Assembly: GCA_963682025.1 (NCBI GenBank)
Contig: OY821517.1
Coordinates: forward strand, 95,539,946 to 95,603,945
Direction: 5' to 3'
DNA length: 64,000 nt
Source: Cordilura impudica
Taxonomy: Eukaryota > Arthropoda > Insecta > Diptera > Scathophagidae
The notes below the pieces were generated by a model. The model saw only the letters and a program-made list of their open reading frames with translations. It was not told the origin of the DNA and searched no databases. Made by a program: the position numbers and the translations under genes. Positions 43,623 to 53,578 of this stretch are shown here, in pieces (the first letter of the stretch is position 1; every line of letters starts with the position of its first letter).

Positions 43623-45065
43623 CTAACCTAAAAAATGGATGTCTGATAAATCTTCCGCATGTGTATTTTCCCGTTCACCTTCTTGTTGTGAATAATCTTG
43701 CATATAATCCCGAAGACTTTCTTCTTGCATTATCTGCTGGTAATTAATTTCGTGACTATTGGAATTGTCATTTTGGTCGTAAAAACCATTATCAGAAGGG
43801 AGTTCCTCATTGACTCCTATATGAAAATTTCTCTGTAATTTATTATGTGGCATCGGGGTATGTAGAGATGGAGACATAGGCCTCTTGCCGTAAAATTGAT
43901 TCGTTTGACGAGGTCTATTTTGGTAATTTATATTCCTGGACTGAATAGAATGATCGACGTCCATTGGTTCAGGTCTTTGTGGTTTTGGGGCTGTAGGTCT
44001 GGGTGGTATAAAATTTTGTTGAAAATATGGGTTGTGTGATTGGAATTTTTGTCGAGGCTGATTGCGCAATTGAAAATTTTGATTAAAAGAAGGCTGTTGA
44101 TATGACCTTTGATTATTCCGGTATTGGAATGTGTCCCATTGCCTTGCGTTACTGGGTTGTTGTAAGGTAAGTTCAGGGTAAAATGGTACCCTATTTAAGT
44201 TAATATTTCTTTTCGGTTGAGGTGGTGGCAATTCTCTCCGTGGCCTAATATTATGGTGGTTATAGGCGTATTCCGCCCTATAGTTTTGATTTTCTAACTT
44301 CAAGCATAAATGTAATGCTTGTGGTAAGTCTGAGGGTTCGCGGATTCCCAACAATTTAGGTAAGTCTCCGTTGAGACCCCTTATAAAAGTGTCAAGGGCC
44401 TTATCGCGATAGGTTTGTGTCAACAATGTAGTTGACTCCCTGCCTATATCCATGCAACCAATTTTATTTAATATTATTGAAAGGTGAGTATAGACTTCCT
44501 GATAGAAGCCTTGTATAGAATTGCCGCCCTGAATTAGTGAAGTCATTTGGTACTCTAGTGTACCCAAATCACGTTTGTCACCATAATGAAGTGTCAAACA
44601 CCTAACAATATTTTTCCAATTTAATGGAGTGTTATACGATTCCAGGGCCGCATCTGCATTACCTACGATTTTGTTGCGGATAACGCTCAATATTCCGAAA
44701 TATTTTGCAGTGCCCCTAGTATTGTCGTAAATTTCTAGGACCCTTTCTACACTCTTCCTCCAAGAATTGAATTCTGCAGGATTGCCTGAGAACTCTCTCA
44801 AACATCGAACAATATCAGGTATTTTATCTAATTCACTTAGGTCATTTCTATGTCTTTCTTCTATAACTATATCCGATCCGTTAGGTAAGTCGTTATTTGA
44901 ATCATTTAATAATTGAATTGTTGCTCTAACTTGTTCCGCAACCAAAGTGGCGATTTCTTGCTGTAGTGCAGCATTAATTTGAGGATGATTTTGTGGATTG
45001 GGTTGTCGAGGGATTTGTTCGGGATTAAGAACGGCTGGTCTTATTAAGTTAGATGGATTTGCCAT
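43623..45065 (-). CDS. gag: E unit 2 Gag, 480 aa, intact
   Basis: Capsid-type protein of a gypsy-class element. The N-terminal two fifths is the structured part (REFSGNPAEFNSWRKSVE region) and the C-terminal half is low-complexity, rich in Gln, Asn, Arg and Pro, with PEPMDVDH. No CCHC knuckle is present, which is usual for errantiviruses. The gene ends with the canonical slippery heptamer T TTT TTA (43635-43629) six bases before the TAG, in the correct X XXY YYZ phase. Confidence 0.93.
   Translation of the reverse strand: MANPSNLIRPAVLNPEQIPRQPNPQNHPQINAALQQEIATLVAEQVRATIQLLNDSNNDLPNGSDIVIEERHRNDLSELDKIPDIVRCLREFSGNPAEFNSWRKSVERVLEIYDNTRGTAKYFGILSVIRNKIVGNADAALESYNTPLNWKNIVRCLTLHYGDKRDLGTLEYQMTSLIQGGNSIQGFYQEVYTHLSIILNKIGCMDIGRESTTLLTQTYRDKALDTFIRGLNGDLPKLLGIREPSDLPQALHLCLKLENQNYRAEYAYNHHNIRPRRELPPPQPKRNINLNRVPFYPELTLQQPSNARQWDTFQYRNNQRSYQQPSFNQNFQLRNQPRQKFQSHNPYFQQNFIPPRPTAPKPQRPEPMDVDHSIQSRNINYQNRPRQTNQFYGKRPMSPSLHTPMPHNKLQRNFHIGVNEELPSDNGFYDQNDNSNSHEINYQQIMQEESLRDYMQDYSQQEGERENTHAEDLSDIHFLG
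43629..43635 (-). promoter_or_regulatory. -1 frameshift site T TTT TTA at E gag end
   Basis: The heptamer is in the gag phase (last base of CAT, then TTT, TTA) and the pol frame is -1 relative to gag. Reading onward in -1 leads without a stop to the protease. The same site exists in unit 1 at 36121-36115. Confidence 0.8.
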
Positions 45066-46116
45066 GGTTAGGATTATAGGATTTAAGTTGGTTAGTAAAA
45101 AAAAGAAATTCCTTTAACACCCTTTACGAATATAAGTTTTTCTATTTTTAAAATTAGCTTCGCAATATTGTTGATAATTTTAAGACAACACTTTTCTGTA
45201 ACTATTTGCATTTAATATTTCTTAATTCGTTTCTAATATTTTACTTTTTCTTGTAACTTAATTTTTTTGAATTATTATTTCTTTGAATAATTTCTTTGAA
45301 TGATTTTTTTTTTTTTTTTTTTCAAACTGAACAAAATTTATTAATCACTTTTTCACTTCTGTTTAAAAATTCTCATTGCTTTTTATTTTGAAATCTATGT
45401 AAAAATATTCTTAAATAACTAAACAAAATTTACTAATCACTTTTTCACTTATTAAAGCTTTTGTTTAAAAATTCTCATTGCTTCTTATTTTGAAATCTTA
45501 TAATAACACTTTTCTGTAACTATTTGCATTTAATATTTCTTAATTCGTTTCTAATATTTTACTTTTTCTTGTAACTTAATTTTTTGAATTATTATTTCTT
45601 TGAATAATTTCTTTGAATGATTTTTTTTTTTTCAAACTGAACAAAATTTATTAATCACTTTTTCACTTATTAAAGCTTTTGTTTAAAAATTCTCATTGCT
45701 TCTTATTTTGAAATTTATGTAAAAATATTCTTAAATAACTTAACAAAATTTACTAATCACTTTTTCACTTATTAAAGCTTTTGTTTAAAAATTCTCATTG
45801 CTTCTTATTTTGAAATTTATGTAAAAATATTCTTAAATAACTTACATTAATAAGATGGTACCCCACATCTTTTGCTACCGATAGTTTCAGATGGTTCACT
45901 TTTGTCCTCTTGTTGACTACTAGTGGTCCTCCACTATACCGCTCGTAGCAATCGCTGTTTTGATGAATCCAACGACGATATGTCCAGCCTTGATGAGCTA
46001 CTTAAGGTCGGCTGAAGTGGCTTTGTAATGTTTGTATTTCCAATGGTGAGCTTCTTGAGGTCGTATTTGGAACACACAATTTACTAGCTACAGGTATCCT
46101 TTTCTTTTTGCCCGGG
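45066..46116 (-). repeat. E unit 2 leader with ~100-bp tandem repeats
   Basis: Nearly identical to 37514-38564, with the same repeat array (about 45150-45845) and unique part. It ends CCCGGG at the element F insertion, inside the PBS. Confidence 0.85.
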
Positions 46117-46799
46117 AGTTAAATGAAAGTCCACGAATACATTTGGTTGGAATGTTAATATGAACTGCTCTTTACTTTATTGTTTGCTATATTTTTATAC
46201 AAAAATATTCTTAATCTAAAACTATAAATATTCAATAAAAAAATATGCTTATGCTATTGGTTTCTTTTATAGAACGTTTAATTGGTTGGTCATAAAACAA
46301 TATTGTATTTTGTAGGAAGTAAATGACGAAAACAAAGTGAGTTTTTCATACGAAAGTTTATCGACACTTTGTTTTCGTTTTGAAACTGTAATTTTGGTGA
46401 TTTGACATTTATTTTATTTTAAATGATTGAAATGAATAAACAAAATTTCAATACAAAGTTTATTAACTCTTTGTTCTAGTTTAATGACGAAAACAAAGGT
46501 ATCAAGTTTCAATGAATGAAGTAAGTTTCCATATGAAAGTTTATTAACACTTTGTTTTCGTTTAAAATTATAATTCTGTTAGTTTGACATTTATTTCATT
46601 TTAAATGATGAACTGAAATAATTATTGAGTAAACAATTTTATTAATACAAAGTTTATTAACACTTTGTTCTAGTTATTAAAAATTATAATTTTAATAATA
46701 TGGTATTTATTTTATTCTTGGTAATTTATTCTTATGCTAGATATAGGGTTTTCAAGTTCGATGGAATCTGTTGAGTTCAGTGTTCCATTGGACTTAACT
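46117..46799 (-). repeat. Family F 3' LTR, 683 bp
   Basis: AGTTAAATGAAAGTC… to …TTGGACTTAACT. Same length as the 5' LTR and no differences noticed by eye. It encodes the last ~29 codons of env. Confidence 0.94.
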
Positions 46800-48250
46800 C
46801 CTCCCTCCTTAGATTGAAAATTCTCCTGGATTTTCTTAAGAGATTTTTTGTATTTCTTATAAATTATGATTATAAAAGTTAAACATATAATTGCAATACA
46901 GATAGTTAGAAAATAATTACCAATTATTGAATTAAAATGTATTGCTTTATGATATTTCAATTCTTCTATGGTTTTTATATGTTCCACTTCATTTATAGCT
47001 ATTTGATCCAAATAAATGGTTGTTTCCATATTATTTAAATTTAAATTTGGTGATAATGCAAAACTGGTTTTATATTCTTTTTGTTTATTTTCATAAATAT
47101 TGCCATCAATTTTTATTTTGCAATCATTAAATGTAAGAAGTTGATTTCCACTTAAAACTAATTTCCTGCTGTCGCAGTTACTTTCTACCTTTGCACCATT
47201 TACATTCTTTAGAAGCACCATTCCCTGTTCAACCTCTAAAATTTCTTCTTTATTATTGAGAATTTTGTAACACTTTTGCTTATTACTAAAAATACATAGG
47301 TTTGATTTTTTTAGATTGGAAATATTTTGTTCGTTATTGTAATTGTAAACAGTATTATTGATAATAACAATTTCTTGTATTCTTATATCTAATTCAAAAC
47401 CTTCCTTGTTTTTAATTGGCATAATCAATGATTTTGGGACTGTAATAATATTTAGTGGTATCTTTATAAAAAATACAATTTGTTCATTCCGGTATTTAGC
47501 AACTGTTAATTGTATTTGTTGTAATTTATTGAAATCAATATTTAAATCATTAATTTCCTCTGGTGTTAGTATATTGTTAGTCATAAGATTGTGGTTAGCT
47601 GCAATAATATTATCTTGTATATGCTCAATCTGTTCGTCCAATGTTTTAATCTTTAGCACCAAATCAAGATAAAAAATGTGTGAAAAAATATCTAAGTTAT
47701 TTTTGTCTATTGAATTGATTTTTGCCAGAATAATATCTCTATCCGATTCAATAGTGTGTTTTAAGTTAGTTAGTGTTTCATTGAAATGATTTGTAATTTT
47801 TATTTGTTTGTTTGCGGTTTCTATTATATTATGATTATTGTTATCTATAATTTGTAAATGATTCTGTATTGTTTCCCTATCTTCTTCGTCCATAGTTCCT
47901 GCCATCCATTTCAGACCTGATCCCAAAACATTAGCTAAACCTCTTTTACCTCTATTCAATTGTAGAGTACGAAACTTTATTATAACCCTGTTAAGCTGAG
48001 CTTGTAAGACTTGTTTATTTATGTTAGACTGCTGTATACTATTTTCAATGTGGCTAATTATTTCCTGGATTTCACTTAGATAAATGGTGTGAACTATCGT
48101 TGTATATGCTTCGACCATTGTTACATTGTCCAACTTAATTTCCGTATATCCACTGTTGCCTTTATTTATAGGTTGAATCAATAAGTTATTCATTACCGGT
48201 GATATTAGTAGGATTAGAATCGTAAGCCGTAATATCCAGTGAATCTGCAA
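46712..48250 (-). CDS. env: Family F Env, 512 aa, intact
   Basis: Errantivirus envelope protein. N-terminal signal peptide (hydrophobic residues about 5-20), furin-type RGKR at 100-103 followed by GLANVLGSGLKWMAGT, a coiled ectodomain, and a membrane anchor near the C-terminus (YFLTICIAIICLTFIIIIYKKY) with a charged cytoplasmic tail. It begins with its own ATG inside the last 65 bp of pol in another frame. The tail runs into the 3' LTR (46799-46712). A spliced mRNA is expected, as in related elements. Confidence 0.92.
   Translation of the reverse strand: MQIHWILRLTILILLISPVMNNLLIQPINKGNSGYTEIKLDNVTMVEAYTTIVHTIYLSEIQEIISHIENSIQQSNINKQVLQAQLNRVIIKFRTLQLNRGKRGLANVLGSGLKWMAGTMDEEDRETIQNHLQIIDNNNHNIIETANKQIKITNHFNETLTNLKHTIESDRDIILAKINSIDKNNLDIFSHIFYLDLVLKIKTLDEQIEHIQDNIIAANHNLMTNNILTPEEINDLNIDFNKLQQIQLTVAKYRNEQIVFFIKIPLNIITVPKSLIMPIKNKEGFELDIRIQEIVIINNTVYNYNNEQNISNLKKSNLCIFSNKQKCYKILNNKEEILEVEQGMVLLKNVNGAKVESNCDSRKLVLSGNQLLTFNDCKIKIDGNIYENKQKEYKTSFALSPNLNLNNMETTIYLDQIAINEVEHIKTIEELKYHKAIHFNSIIGNYFLTICIAIICLTFIIIIYKKYKKSLKKIQENFQSKEGGVKSNGTLNSTDSIELENPISSIRINYQE
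46800..46812 (-). promoter_or_regulatory. Polypurine tract of element F
   Basis: Minus strand reads AAGGAGGGAGG directly before the 3' LTR; it also codes part of env. Confidence 0.85.
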
Positions 48251-51200
48251 ATTTAAAGGGACGTTTGATGTTAGTTGGGTGGATATTATCTACTTTCAGT
48301 TTTCTATAACGAGGTTCGTATTTATGTCTTAAAGCTTTATAATTTTTCACATATGCTTCTGGTTTGTCATAATTAAATTGTTCCCTATTCAAATTTCTTT
48401 TTGTTATAATTTTATCCTTAAAGTCTTTTAATCGATTATATAATTTTATTTTATCTATTGTTCCTTGTATTACATCAAATGGTCTGCTCATCGTTGTTGA
48501 GTGAATGGATTTATTATACCATTCAACACATTTATACATTCGCTCTTGTACTGATAATTCTGATCGTTGAAATTCCAATGTTCTAAACTTGTCTGATATG
48601 CTACTATGTAATCTTTCGATATCTGCATTTCCTGTATGGTTGTTAGGTTTGGTGAAATGAACTGTAATATTTTCCTCTCGTAAAAAGTTCTTTACATTGA
48701 TGGATGCGAATTCGTTGTCTGTAACTACTTTGTTTGGTTTACCTCTCATTGATATATAGAGTCTAATTTTCTCTACTATTGTACAGCTATTTCTGTCTTC
48801 CAAATATAACATAACTGCGTATTTTGAAAATTTGTCAATGAAAGATAAAAAACTGTGTTTCTTATTTGTATATACGTCCATATGTACTATTTCATTAACA
48901 TCTTTTGGTGTTTCTGTGACATGAAATTTTGGTGTTATTGGTTTCCTATCATATTTGGATTTGTTGCAAACATTACAATTATTAACGTATTTCTGAATAA
49001 AATGTTTAAGATTGTTAAAATAAATTTTAGTTTTCAAACCACAATAATTTTCGTTAATTCCTGCATGACCTGTTTCATTTTTATGGTATTTTGCTATATA
49101 TCTATACAATTCATCCTCATTCAGCATATCTTTAGCGTGATAAACACATCGGACAAATTTTATTGAGTTACCGAATATTTCAATTAGCTTTAATTGTACT
49201 TTATTGTACAAATGATCAGACAATTCGGTGTAAATACCTATCTTCAAATTTCTCTTGATAGTTATATTCCTTCTAATTATATCGGTCATTGTACCGGTTA
49301 TGATATCGTTAGTGTTTAAAAAAATTTTATGTTTGCCGTCAATGATTTGAGTTTCATTAGTTTTGTTATCAGTTAGTATTATTTGCTTCTCAAATCTATT
49401 AACGACTGTGTCCAAAATAAAAAAATGATCATTCAATTCTTCCTGTTGATAATGGATAGTTGCAGCCACACTCATCTGATCATCTGCCATGAAAACAATA
49501 TCATTTGGTGCATTTATACGGCTCATAAAATCGGCTACAACGTTCTCTTTACCCTTGATGTAACTTATTTTAAAATCATACTCTCCCAACCTCAACAGCC
49601 AACGCTGGAGTCTTTGGTTTATATCTTTACCCTTGGTTTTGGATTGAAGCCAAACCAATGGTTGATGGTCCGTAAATAGTTCAAATTGCCTGCCATATAG
49701 ATATGGACGGAAGTAGTTTACTGCCCAAACAATAGCCAGCAATTCTTTTTCCACAGTCGCATAATGCCTCTCGTGGTCATTCAATGTTCTACTTGCATAG
49801 GCAATTGGATGATTTTCCTGAGACAATACGGCACCTACAGCATAACCACTTGCATCAGTAGTTAATTTAAATTTTTTTGAATAATCTGGATACTTAAGTA
49901 TCGGTGGGTTAATGATCAACTTTTTCAATTTTTCAAAGGAATCATGATAATTAGGATCGTTGAGATTAATTTTCGTATTCTTCTTTAGATATTTAGTTAA
50001 TCCTTGTGCAACTTTTGCGTAGTCTTTAATAAATTTTCGGTAGTACCCCGTAACTCCTAAGAAAGATTTTATCTGTTTAGTTGTTTCAGGAAGCTTTAGC
50101 TTCTGAATTGCATCAATTTTATTTGGGTTAGGTCTTAGACCTTCCTCGCTCAGAACATGACCAAGGTATTCAGTTTCCTTCGCCAAAAAAACGCATTTGT
50201 CGAGCTGTATCTTCAGATTATGCTCTCGTAATTTTTGAAAAATTTTGTTGACACTCTGTACATGCTCTGTTAATGATGTACTAAAAATTAAAATGTCATC
50301 TAAATAAACAACGCAAATTTTATTAATATATTCTCTAAGTACCGAGTTCATAAGACGTTGAAAGGTTGCTGGAGCATTTTTTAATCCAAAGGGCATCCTG
50401 TTGTATTCAAAATGTCCCAAGGGAGTCGAGAAAGCTGTTTTTTTTCTATCGTTTGTATTCATGAGAATTTGGTGAAAACCCTTGGCTAAATCCAATGTTG
50501 TAAAATAAGTAGATTTTCCCAATTTATCCAATATATTTTCTATATTGGGTATTGGAAATTTGTCGTCCACCGTTATCTCGTTCAATTTTCTGTAGTCAAC
50601 AACAATGCGCCACTTCTTCCTGCCCGATTGGTCCATTTTCTTTGGAACAACCCAGATAGGAGAATTATAGGCAGAGTTACTTTCCACAATTATTTTCTGT
50701 TGTAACATTTCTTGGATCTGCCTGTTAATTTCGTCTTCATGTATTTTGGGATATCTGTATATTTTAGAGTATACAGGTTTATCTGTAGTAGTAATTATGG
50801 AATGTCTTATCTCATGAGTATGAGTAAGTGAATCACCTTCATGAAACAACAAGTCGCTATTTTTACTTATGAGATCACGAAGAAACTCTTTTTCTTCGGA
50901 ATTCATGTCGACTCTAAAAAGTTTTTTAATGTTCTCCTTATTGACATCTAAAAATTCCAATGCATGAATCTCGTTATAATAGCAAGGAAATGAATTTGTA
51001 AAAAAAATTTTTCTATCATTAATCTGAATATACCGTTCTTCTAAACAAATTTTTGCACCTAAAGGTTTCAATATATTATTACCAATTATTCCATCAAATC
51101 TATTATTAGTCAATTTCAACAATTTCCAAGCCATAAAATTATTATCGGAAAACTCTTCTGGGATTTCCGTGACAATTTCCTCACTTATAACTACTTTGCT

Positions 51201-51302
51201 TGCCAGAGTTGAGAAAGTTAATGGTTTTCTTAATTTTATACGTTCATAACTAGGAAGTGCATTACAATTTAATATTGATGTGGTTGATCCAGTATCAATC
51301 AA
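48186..51302 (-). CDS. pol: Family F Pol (PR-RT-RNase H-IN), 1038 aa, intact
   Basis: Polyprotein of a gypsy-class element. Protease DTGS at residues 3-6; RT with D271 in TTLDLAKGFHQ and YLDD at 333-336; RNase H TTDASGYAVGAVLSQ; integrase with a His-His-Cys-Cys zinc module (GHAGINENYCGLK to CNVCNKSKY) and catalytic Asp in IVHMDVY, Asp in VVTDNEF and Glu in GNADIERLHSS. The frame is -1 to gag and continues upstream of this ATG to the slippery site at 51377-51371, so it is made as Gag-Pol. The 3' end overlaps env by 65 bp. Confidence 0.95.
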   Translation of the reverse strand: MIDTGSTTSILNCNALPSYERIKLRKPLTFSTLASKVVISEEIVTEIPEEFSDNNFMAWKLLKLTNNRFDGIIGNNILKPLGAKICLEERYIQINDRKIFFTNSFPCYYNEIHALEFLDVNKENIKKLFRVDMNSEEKEFLRDLISKNSDLLFHEGDSLTHTHEIRHSIITTTDKPVYSKIYRYPKIHEDEINRQIQEMLQQKIIVESNSAYNSPIWVVPKKMDQSGRKKWRIVVDYRKLNEITVDDKFPIPNIENILDKLGKSTYFTTLDLAKGFHQILMNTNDRKKTAFSTPLGHFEYNRMPFGLKNAPATFQRLMNSVLREYINKICVVYLDDILIFSTSLTEHVQSVNKIFQKLREHNLKIQLDKCVFLAKETEYLGHVLSEEGLRPNPNKIDAIQKLKLPETTKQIKSFLGVTGYYRKFIKDYAKVAQGLTKYLKKNTKINLNDPNYHDSFEKLKKLIINPPILKYPDYSKKFKLTTDASGYAVGAVLSQENHPIAYASRTLNDHERHYATVEKELLAIVWAVNYFRPYLYGRQFELFTDHQPLVWLQSKTKGKDINQRLQRWLLRLGEYDFKISYIKGKENVVADFMSRINAPNDIVFMADDQMSVAATIHYQQEELNDHFFILDTVVNRFEKQIILTDNKTNETQIIDGKHKIFLNTNDIITGTMTDIIRRNITIKRNLKIGIYTELSDHLYNKVQLKLIEIFGNSIKFVRCVYHAKDMLNEDELYRYIAKYHKNETGHAGINENYCGLKTKIYFNNLKHFIQKYVNNCNVCNKSKYDRKPITPKFHVTETPKDVNEIVHMDVYTNKKHSFLSFIDKFSKYAVMLYLEDRNSCTIVEKIRLYISMRGKPNKVVTDNEFASINVKNFLREENITVHFTKPNNHTGNADIERLHSSISDKFRTLEFQRSELSVQERMYKCVEWYNKSIHSTTMSRPFDVIQGTIDKIKLYNRLKDFKDKIITKRNLNREQFNYDKPEAYVKNYKALRHKYEPRYRKLKVDNIHPTNIKRPFKFADSLDITAYDSNPTNITGNE

Positions 51303-51337
51303 ACATCTTATCTTGGAATTACCAATAGTTAATTGTA

Positions 51338-52489
51338 CTATCGGTAAACCGTTTTCTTTTCGGCTGAACGAAAATTTGCTTCCTCATTCGGAACAATTTC
51401 ACTCTGTTCAATATGATCTATTTCCATCGGTTCAACATTATGTCGATGTTGACCAGAATTTTGTCGCGACTGATTAGATTGTCGGAACTGTTGCGAATTT
51501 CGAATTACGTTTGAATATTGCCCTTGCCGATTATCAAAACCTTGTGTTTGTCGATTTGAATTTGGAAAGTTTTGTGTTTGGTGACAAGAAAAACCTTGTG
51601 TCCGTTGGTCTGGGAAATTCTGTCTACTCGGTCTAAAATTTGTTTGTCGAAAATTTTGCCTTTGGTGAGGTTCGGAATAATTATGGGTAGAATTTTGGTT
51701 AGTGTATTTAATATTTTGATTAGTATTTCTAAAATGTCGATTATTTTCCCTGATCATGTCGCATTCCTGTAAACAATGATATGCTTCGCGAATAGTATTA
51801 ATATTTCGGCTATATATAACACTTGCCAAATGCGGAGGTATACCATTAACAAAAGTTCGAAAAATCATTGATTCGTTTATATTTGGGTTGAATTCTAATG
51901 GTTTACATGAATCTTGTTCGTATTTTGTATTCAACTTATCTAATATTATTTTTAAATTATTATATAATTGACTTACATCATTGTTTTTTGTTGATAGTGC
52001 TCTATGGTATAGTTGGGTGTAGCTTTCCCTGATGCCGAACACCTTTAATAGCTCATTTTTCACGTTCTGCCATGATTTATCGGTTAAACCTCGAATTATA
52101 TTGGCTGCTTCTCCCTGTATCTTCTTAAGTATGCAGCGATGGTATATATATTCCTCCATTTCACCATCTTGAAAAATTCGTAGGAAGATTTCGACTTCCT
52201 TGATGAATGATGATATGTCATAGTCTCGATCTTTTCCAGTGAAAACATTTATTCTATCTACTTCCTTCAAAAGGATAGAAATTGGAATCGGACCCAACGA
52301 TGATGTTTCTGTTGGCACTGCTGTGGGTGCTGATGTTTGTGTTGGAGCAGAAGTTAGTGTTGCTGTTGATGATGTTGATGTCATTGTGTTGAGTATATCG
52401 TTGCTTTGTAATATGTTGAAGTATGGTTTAAACTGTGGTGTTTCAGTTTTCTCCGTATCTTTAGGCATCTCCCTGGAGTTTAGACACAA
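51338..52489 (-). CDS. gag: Family F Gag, 383 aa, intact
   Basis: Capsid-type protein. A Thr/Ser/Ala-rich stretch lies near residues 35-70, followed by the structured domain (FIKEVEIFLRIFQDGEMEEY to about 240) and a C-terminal tail rich in Asn, Gln, Arg and Phe with no zinc knuckle. It ends just after A AAT TTT (51377-51371), a heptamer in X XXY YYZ phase that would shift ribosomes into pol. Confidence 0.92.
   Translation of the reverse strand: MCLNSREMPKDTEKTETPQFKPYFNILQSNDILNTMTSTSSTATLTSAPTQTSAPTAVPTETSSLGPIPISILLKEVDRINVFTGKDRDYDISSFIKEVEIFLRIFQDGEMEEYIYHRCILKKIQGEAANIIRGLTDKSWQNVKNELLKVFGIRESYTQLYHRALSTKNNDVSQLYNNLKIILDKLNTKYEQDSCKPLEFNPNINESMIFRTFVNGIPPHLASVIYSRNINTIREAYHCLQECDMIRENNRHFRNTNQNIKYTNQNSTHNYSEPHQRQNFRQTNFRPSRQNFPDQRTQGFSCHQTQNFPNSNRQTQGFDNRQGQYSNVIRNSQQFRQSNQSRQNSGQHRHNVEPMEIDHIEQSEIVPNEEANFRSAEKKTVYR
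51371..51377 (-). promoter_or_regulatory. -1 frameshift site A AAT TTT at F gag end
   Basis: In gag phase the bases are the last A of GCA, then AAT and TTT. In the -1 frame the reading continues without stop into protease. The site lies 11 codons before the gag stop. Confidence 0.7.
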
Positions 52490-52565
52490 TTCACTGTTCC
52501 TTCACAAACTCGAACCGTAACGAAAAATAAGTTCTTTAGTCTTTTTTCTTCTTTGTTTTCAAAAT

Positions 52566-52861
52566 GATATTCTTCGGAATATCTTAAAATTTTTCACAAA
52601 TATATATTTTTTTTTTTTTTAAAGGATATTCTTTAGAATATCTTCAGTATTTTAACAAATGTTATTTTTTTTCAAAAAAGGATATTCTTTGGAATATCTT
52701 CACTAATGTTTCACTTTTTTTTTTTTTCTTAAAAAAAAGGATATTCTTTAGACAATTTTCACTAATGTTTCTTTGTTTTAAAAAAGGATATTCTTTAGAA
52801 TATCTTCATTAATTTCTTTTAGATAGCGTCGCGACCAAATAGGGATATTCTTCAGAATATC
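52566..52861. repeat. Six copies of an 18-bp palindrome in the F leader
   Basis: Consensus GATATTCTTTAGAATATC (8-bp arms around 2 bases) at 52566, 52625, 52681, 52740 (decayed), 52787 and 52844. Spacers are AT-rich and of uneven length (about 40-60 bp). The array sits between PBS and gag, the place where gypsy carries its Su(Hw) insulator sites. Binding protein unknown. Confidence 0.88.
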
Positions 52862-52865
52862 TTTT

Positions 52866-52888
52866 GGATTTGTTTGCCGACTGCGCCA
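52866..52888 (-). promoter_or_regulatory. Primer binding site of element F (tRNA-Ser type)
   Basis: Minus strand reads TGGCGCAGTCGGCAAACA next to the 5' LTR. TGGCGCAGTCGG is the start of the tRNA-Ser-complementary PBS used by the 17.6/297 elements. Confidence 0.8.
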
Positions 52889-53570
52889 GTTAAATGAAAG
52901 TCCACGAATACATTTGGTTGGAATGTTAATATGAACTGCTCTTTACTTTATTGTTTGCTATATTTTTATACAAAAATATTCTTAATCTAAAACTATAAAT
53001 ATTCAATAAAAAAATATGCTTATGCTATTGGTTTCTTTTATAGAACGTTTAATTGGTTGGTCATAAAACAATATTGTATTTTGTAGGAAGTAAATGACGA
53101 AAACAAAGTGAGTTTTTCATACGAAAGTTTATCGACACTTTGTTTTCGTTTTGAAACTGTAATTTTGGTGATTTGACATTTATTTTATTTTAAATGATTG
53201 AAATGAATAAACAAAATTTCAATACAAAGTTTATTAACTCTTTGTTCTAGTTTAATGACGAAAACAAAGGTATCAAGTTTCAATGAATGAAGTAAGTTTC
53301 CATATGAAAGTTTATTAACACTTTGTTTTCGTTTAAAATTATAATTCTGTTAGTTTGACATTTATTTCATTTTAAATGATGAACTGAAATAATTATTGAG
53401 TAAACAATTTTATTAATACAAAGTTTATTAACACTTTGTTCTAGTTATTAAAAATTATAATTTTAATAATATGGTATTTATTTTATTCTTGGTAATTTAT
53501 TCTTATGCTAGATATAGGGTTTTCAAGTTCGATGGAATCTGTTGAGTTCAGTGTTCCATTGGACTTAACT
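52888..53570 (-). repeat. Family F 5' LTR, 683 bp
   Basis: Matches the 3' LTR from AGTTAAATG to CTTAACT. Confidence 0.95.
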
Positions 53571-53578
53571 CGGGCGCC

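Larger units (their letters stand above)
46117..53570 (-). mobile_element. Errantivirus family F, complete, 7454 bp
   Basis: LTR (46117-46799 and 52888-53570), PBS, leader, gag, pol and env all present on minus, with 4-bp target duplications. No stop or frameshift seen in any gene. It is a different family from E: longer LTR, Ser-type PBS, different leader. The YIDD/YLDD boxes, the env architecture and the Ser-type PBS put it near the 17.6/297 group of fly errantiviruses. Confidence 0.95.
46113..53574. other. CGGG target duplication of element F
   Basis: CGGG at 46113-46116 and 53571-53574 flanks element F. The empty site (GCCCGGGCGCC) is preserved at 38558-38568 in unit 1, confirming a precise 4-bp duplication. 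Confidence 0.93.

Noticed and set aside
52566..52861. Heat-shock elements
   Set aside because: TTC and GAA are separated by four bases rather than two, so the HSE geometry does not fit.
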